Assembly (NCBI GenBank): GCA_963709185.1
Contig: CAVPVQ010000024.1
Span: 1 to 64,000, forward strand
Length of the DNA stretch: 64,000 bases
From: Roseiarcus sp963709185
GTDB taxonomy: Bacteria; Pseudomonadota; Alphaproteobacteria; Rhizobiales; Beijerinckiaceae
Reading direction: 5' to 3'
Both the position numbers and the translations under genes were made by a program. Within the stretch, counting starts at the first letter, position 1. Each line of letters starts with the position of its first letter. Below the pieces are notes generated by a model, which ran no database searches, was not told the DNA's origin, and saw only the letters and a list, made by a program, of their open reading frames with translations. Of this stretch, positions 63,037-64,000 are shown piece by piece.

Positions 63037-64000
63037 CTAACGAAGAAGGCTTGCGACATGCTGGAACCAGGCGACCAACGGCGGCGGCAGGTAGATCCCG
63101 GCCATCAGGACCAGCGCGAAATGAGCGGCGATCGGCGCCCAGGAGGCCTTGACCGGCGCCGCGCCGCCGCTCGCCTCGCCGAAGGCCATGCCGTGCAGCC
63201 GCAACAGCAGCGCGCCGAACGCGACGACAAGGGCGATCACCAGAGGGATCGCCAACCACGGCGCGCGCGCGAAGGCCGAACTCACGACGAGGAACTCGCT
63301 CATGAATATCCCGGCCGGCGGCAATCCGGCGATGGAGAAAACGCCGACGACGAGGCCCCAGCCGAGCAGCGGATGGCTGACCGTCAGGCCGCGAATATCG
63401 GCGATCGTCTGCGTGCCCTTGACCTGCGCGATATGACCGACGGTGAAGAAGATCGCCGATTTGGTCAGGCTGTGCATGACCATGTGAAGCAGGCCGGCGA
63501 AGTTGGCGATGGGACCACCGATGCCGAAGGCGAATGCGATGATCCCCATATGCTCGATCGACGAATAGGCGAACATCCGTTTGATGTCGCGGCGCCGATA
63601 CAGCATGAACGCTGCGAAGACCAGCGACACGAGACCAAGCACCGCCATCAGCGGCCCCGGCGCGACCGCGCCCGGATTGGCGTCGAGCAGCAGCTTGAAC
63701 CGCAGCACCGCGAACAGTGCGACGTTCAGCAGCAGGCCAGAAAGGACCGCGGAGATCGGCGTCGGGCCCTCGGCGTGGGCGTCGGGCAGCCAGGCGTGCA
63801 ACGGCGCCAGCCCGACCTTGGTGCCGTAGCCGAGCATCAGGAACACGAACGCCAGGTTCAGTTGCGCGGGATCGAAGGCCGAGACATGCGCAAGCAGCGT
63901 CGTCCACTCCATCGCGTCGAGGCCCTCGCCAACCACCGGCCGGGCGGCCATGTAGACGAGGATGGTGCCGAACAGCGCCAAAGCGATGCCGACGCTGCCC
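63037..64000 (-). CDS. hydrogenase-4-like complex membrane subunit (HyfF/NuoN-like), partial
   Basis: The C-terminal 320 residues of a proton-pumping antiporter-type subunit; the gene continues past the right edge. Motifs: GYGTKVGLAPLHAWLPDAHA, EGPTPISAVLSGLLLNVALF (the proton-channel lysine/His region), RRRDIKRMFAYSSIEHMGI and LLHMVMHSLTKSAIFFTVGH. Eight or more helices are visible. It precedes the large subunit by nine bases, so all three genes are one operon. Named HyfF-like by similarity; the antiporter subunit type is an estimate. Confidence 0.85.
   Translation of the reverse strand, partial: GSVGIALALFGTILVYMAARPVVGEGLDAMEWTTLLAHVSAFDPAQLNLAFVFLMLGYGTKVGLAPLHAWLPDAHAEGPTPISAVLSGLLLNVALFAVLRFKLLLDANPGAVAPGPLMAVLGLVSLVFAAFMLYRRRDIKRMFAYSSIEHMGIIAFAFGIGGPIANFAGLLHMVMHSLTKSAIFFTVGHIAQVKGTQTIADIRGLTVSHPLLGWGLVVGVFSIAGLPPAGIFMSEFLVVSSAFARAPWLAIPLVIALVVAFGALLLRLHGMAFGEASGGAAPVKASWAPIAAHFALVLMAGIYLPPPLVAWFQHVASLLR

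Noticed and set aside
60986..64000. Hydrogen-producing NiFe hydrogenase (Hyf/Hyc)
   Set aside because: The large subunit lacks both cysteine pairs that bind nickel; only the electron-transfer and antiporter-type subunits are normal.

Overview
The window is high-GC DNA with the gene content of an alphaproteobacterium of the order Hyphomicrobiales. The L-rhamnose locus is of the rhizobial type (kinase/isomerase/dioxygen-independent aldolase-dehydrogenase fusion with an ABC importer). The small genes, intergenic palindromes and hydrogenase-4-like cluster also fit this order. Species is not determinable from the sequence alone. Two stretches are visibly AT-richer and look acquired: about 1-2560 and the passenger region 20110-21800.

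Layout. 1-2560: an accessory patch with a membrane protein, a frameshifted DGQHR-domain (DndB-like) gene and a convergent MT-A70 adenine methyltransferase. 2698-6192: two small proteins, a fatty acid desaturase and a membrane-anchored FMN glutamate-synthase-like protein. 6390-17557: a complete L-rhamnose regulon. On the minus strand it runs rhaR-rhaT-rhaP-rhaQ-rhaS-rhaU-rhaK; on the plus strand it runs rhaD-rhaI. The two arms diverge from a promoter/operator region at 13774-13965. 17625-23265: an MFS transporter, then a mobile-element scar in which an IS1595-type element carrying two passenger genes and an IS630-type element both interrupt one host gene. 23283-35204: gluconokinase, oxidoreductases, a thioredoxin-fold/prolyl-hydroxylase fusion, an FkbH-like gene, an S10 peptidase, and a DUF1111 di-heme protein paired with an FG-GAP/ASPIC protein. 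35470-45149: a xylose-type ABC importer (xylF-xylH-xylG), then a CUT1 sugar importer without its own ATPase, divergent from a ROK regulator, a Gfo/Idh/MocA oxidoreductase and a ThuA-like protein. 45165-55343: an amino-sugar regulon. nagK-nagR-nagB(II)-nagA lie on the minus strand. murQ, a complete CUT1 ABC importer and an intruding SRPBCC gene lie on the plus strand. 55448-56633: an IS110 element inserted in a palindromic repeat. 56694-64000: an ankyrin protein, an FAD dehydrogenase, a tectonin-like periplasmic protein, a DUF1003 protein and the end of a hydrogenase-4-like (Ehr-type) complex that runs off the right edge.

The physiological theme is import and catabolism of plant- and cell-wall-derived sugars: rhamnose, probably xylose, and GlcNAc/MurNAc. 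Each locus has its own regulator (DeoR, ROK, GntR).

Two points stand out. First, the IS110 element carries a legible bridge-RNA gene. Its four guide segments, the core dinucleotide AT and the empty target site can all be read directly from the sequence. Second, at least eight otherwise intact genes contain single-base frameshifts, nearly all one-base insertions. This points either to residual sequencing error or to unusual decay, and affected genes are flagged one by one.
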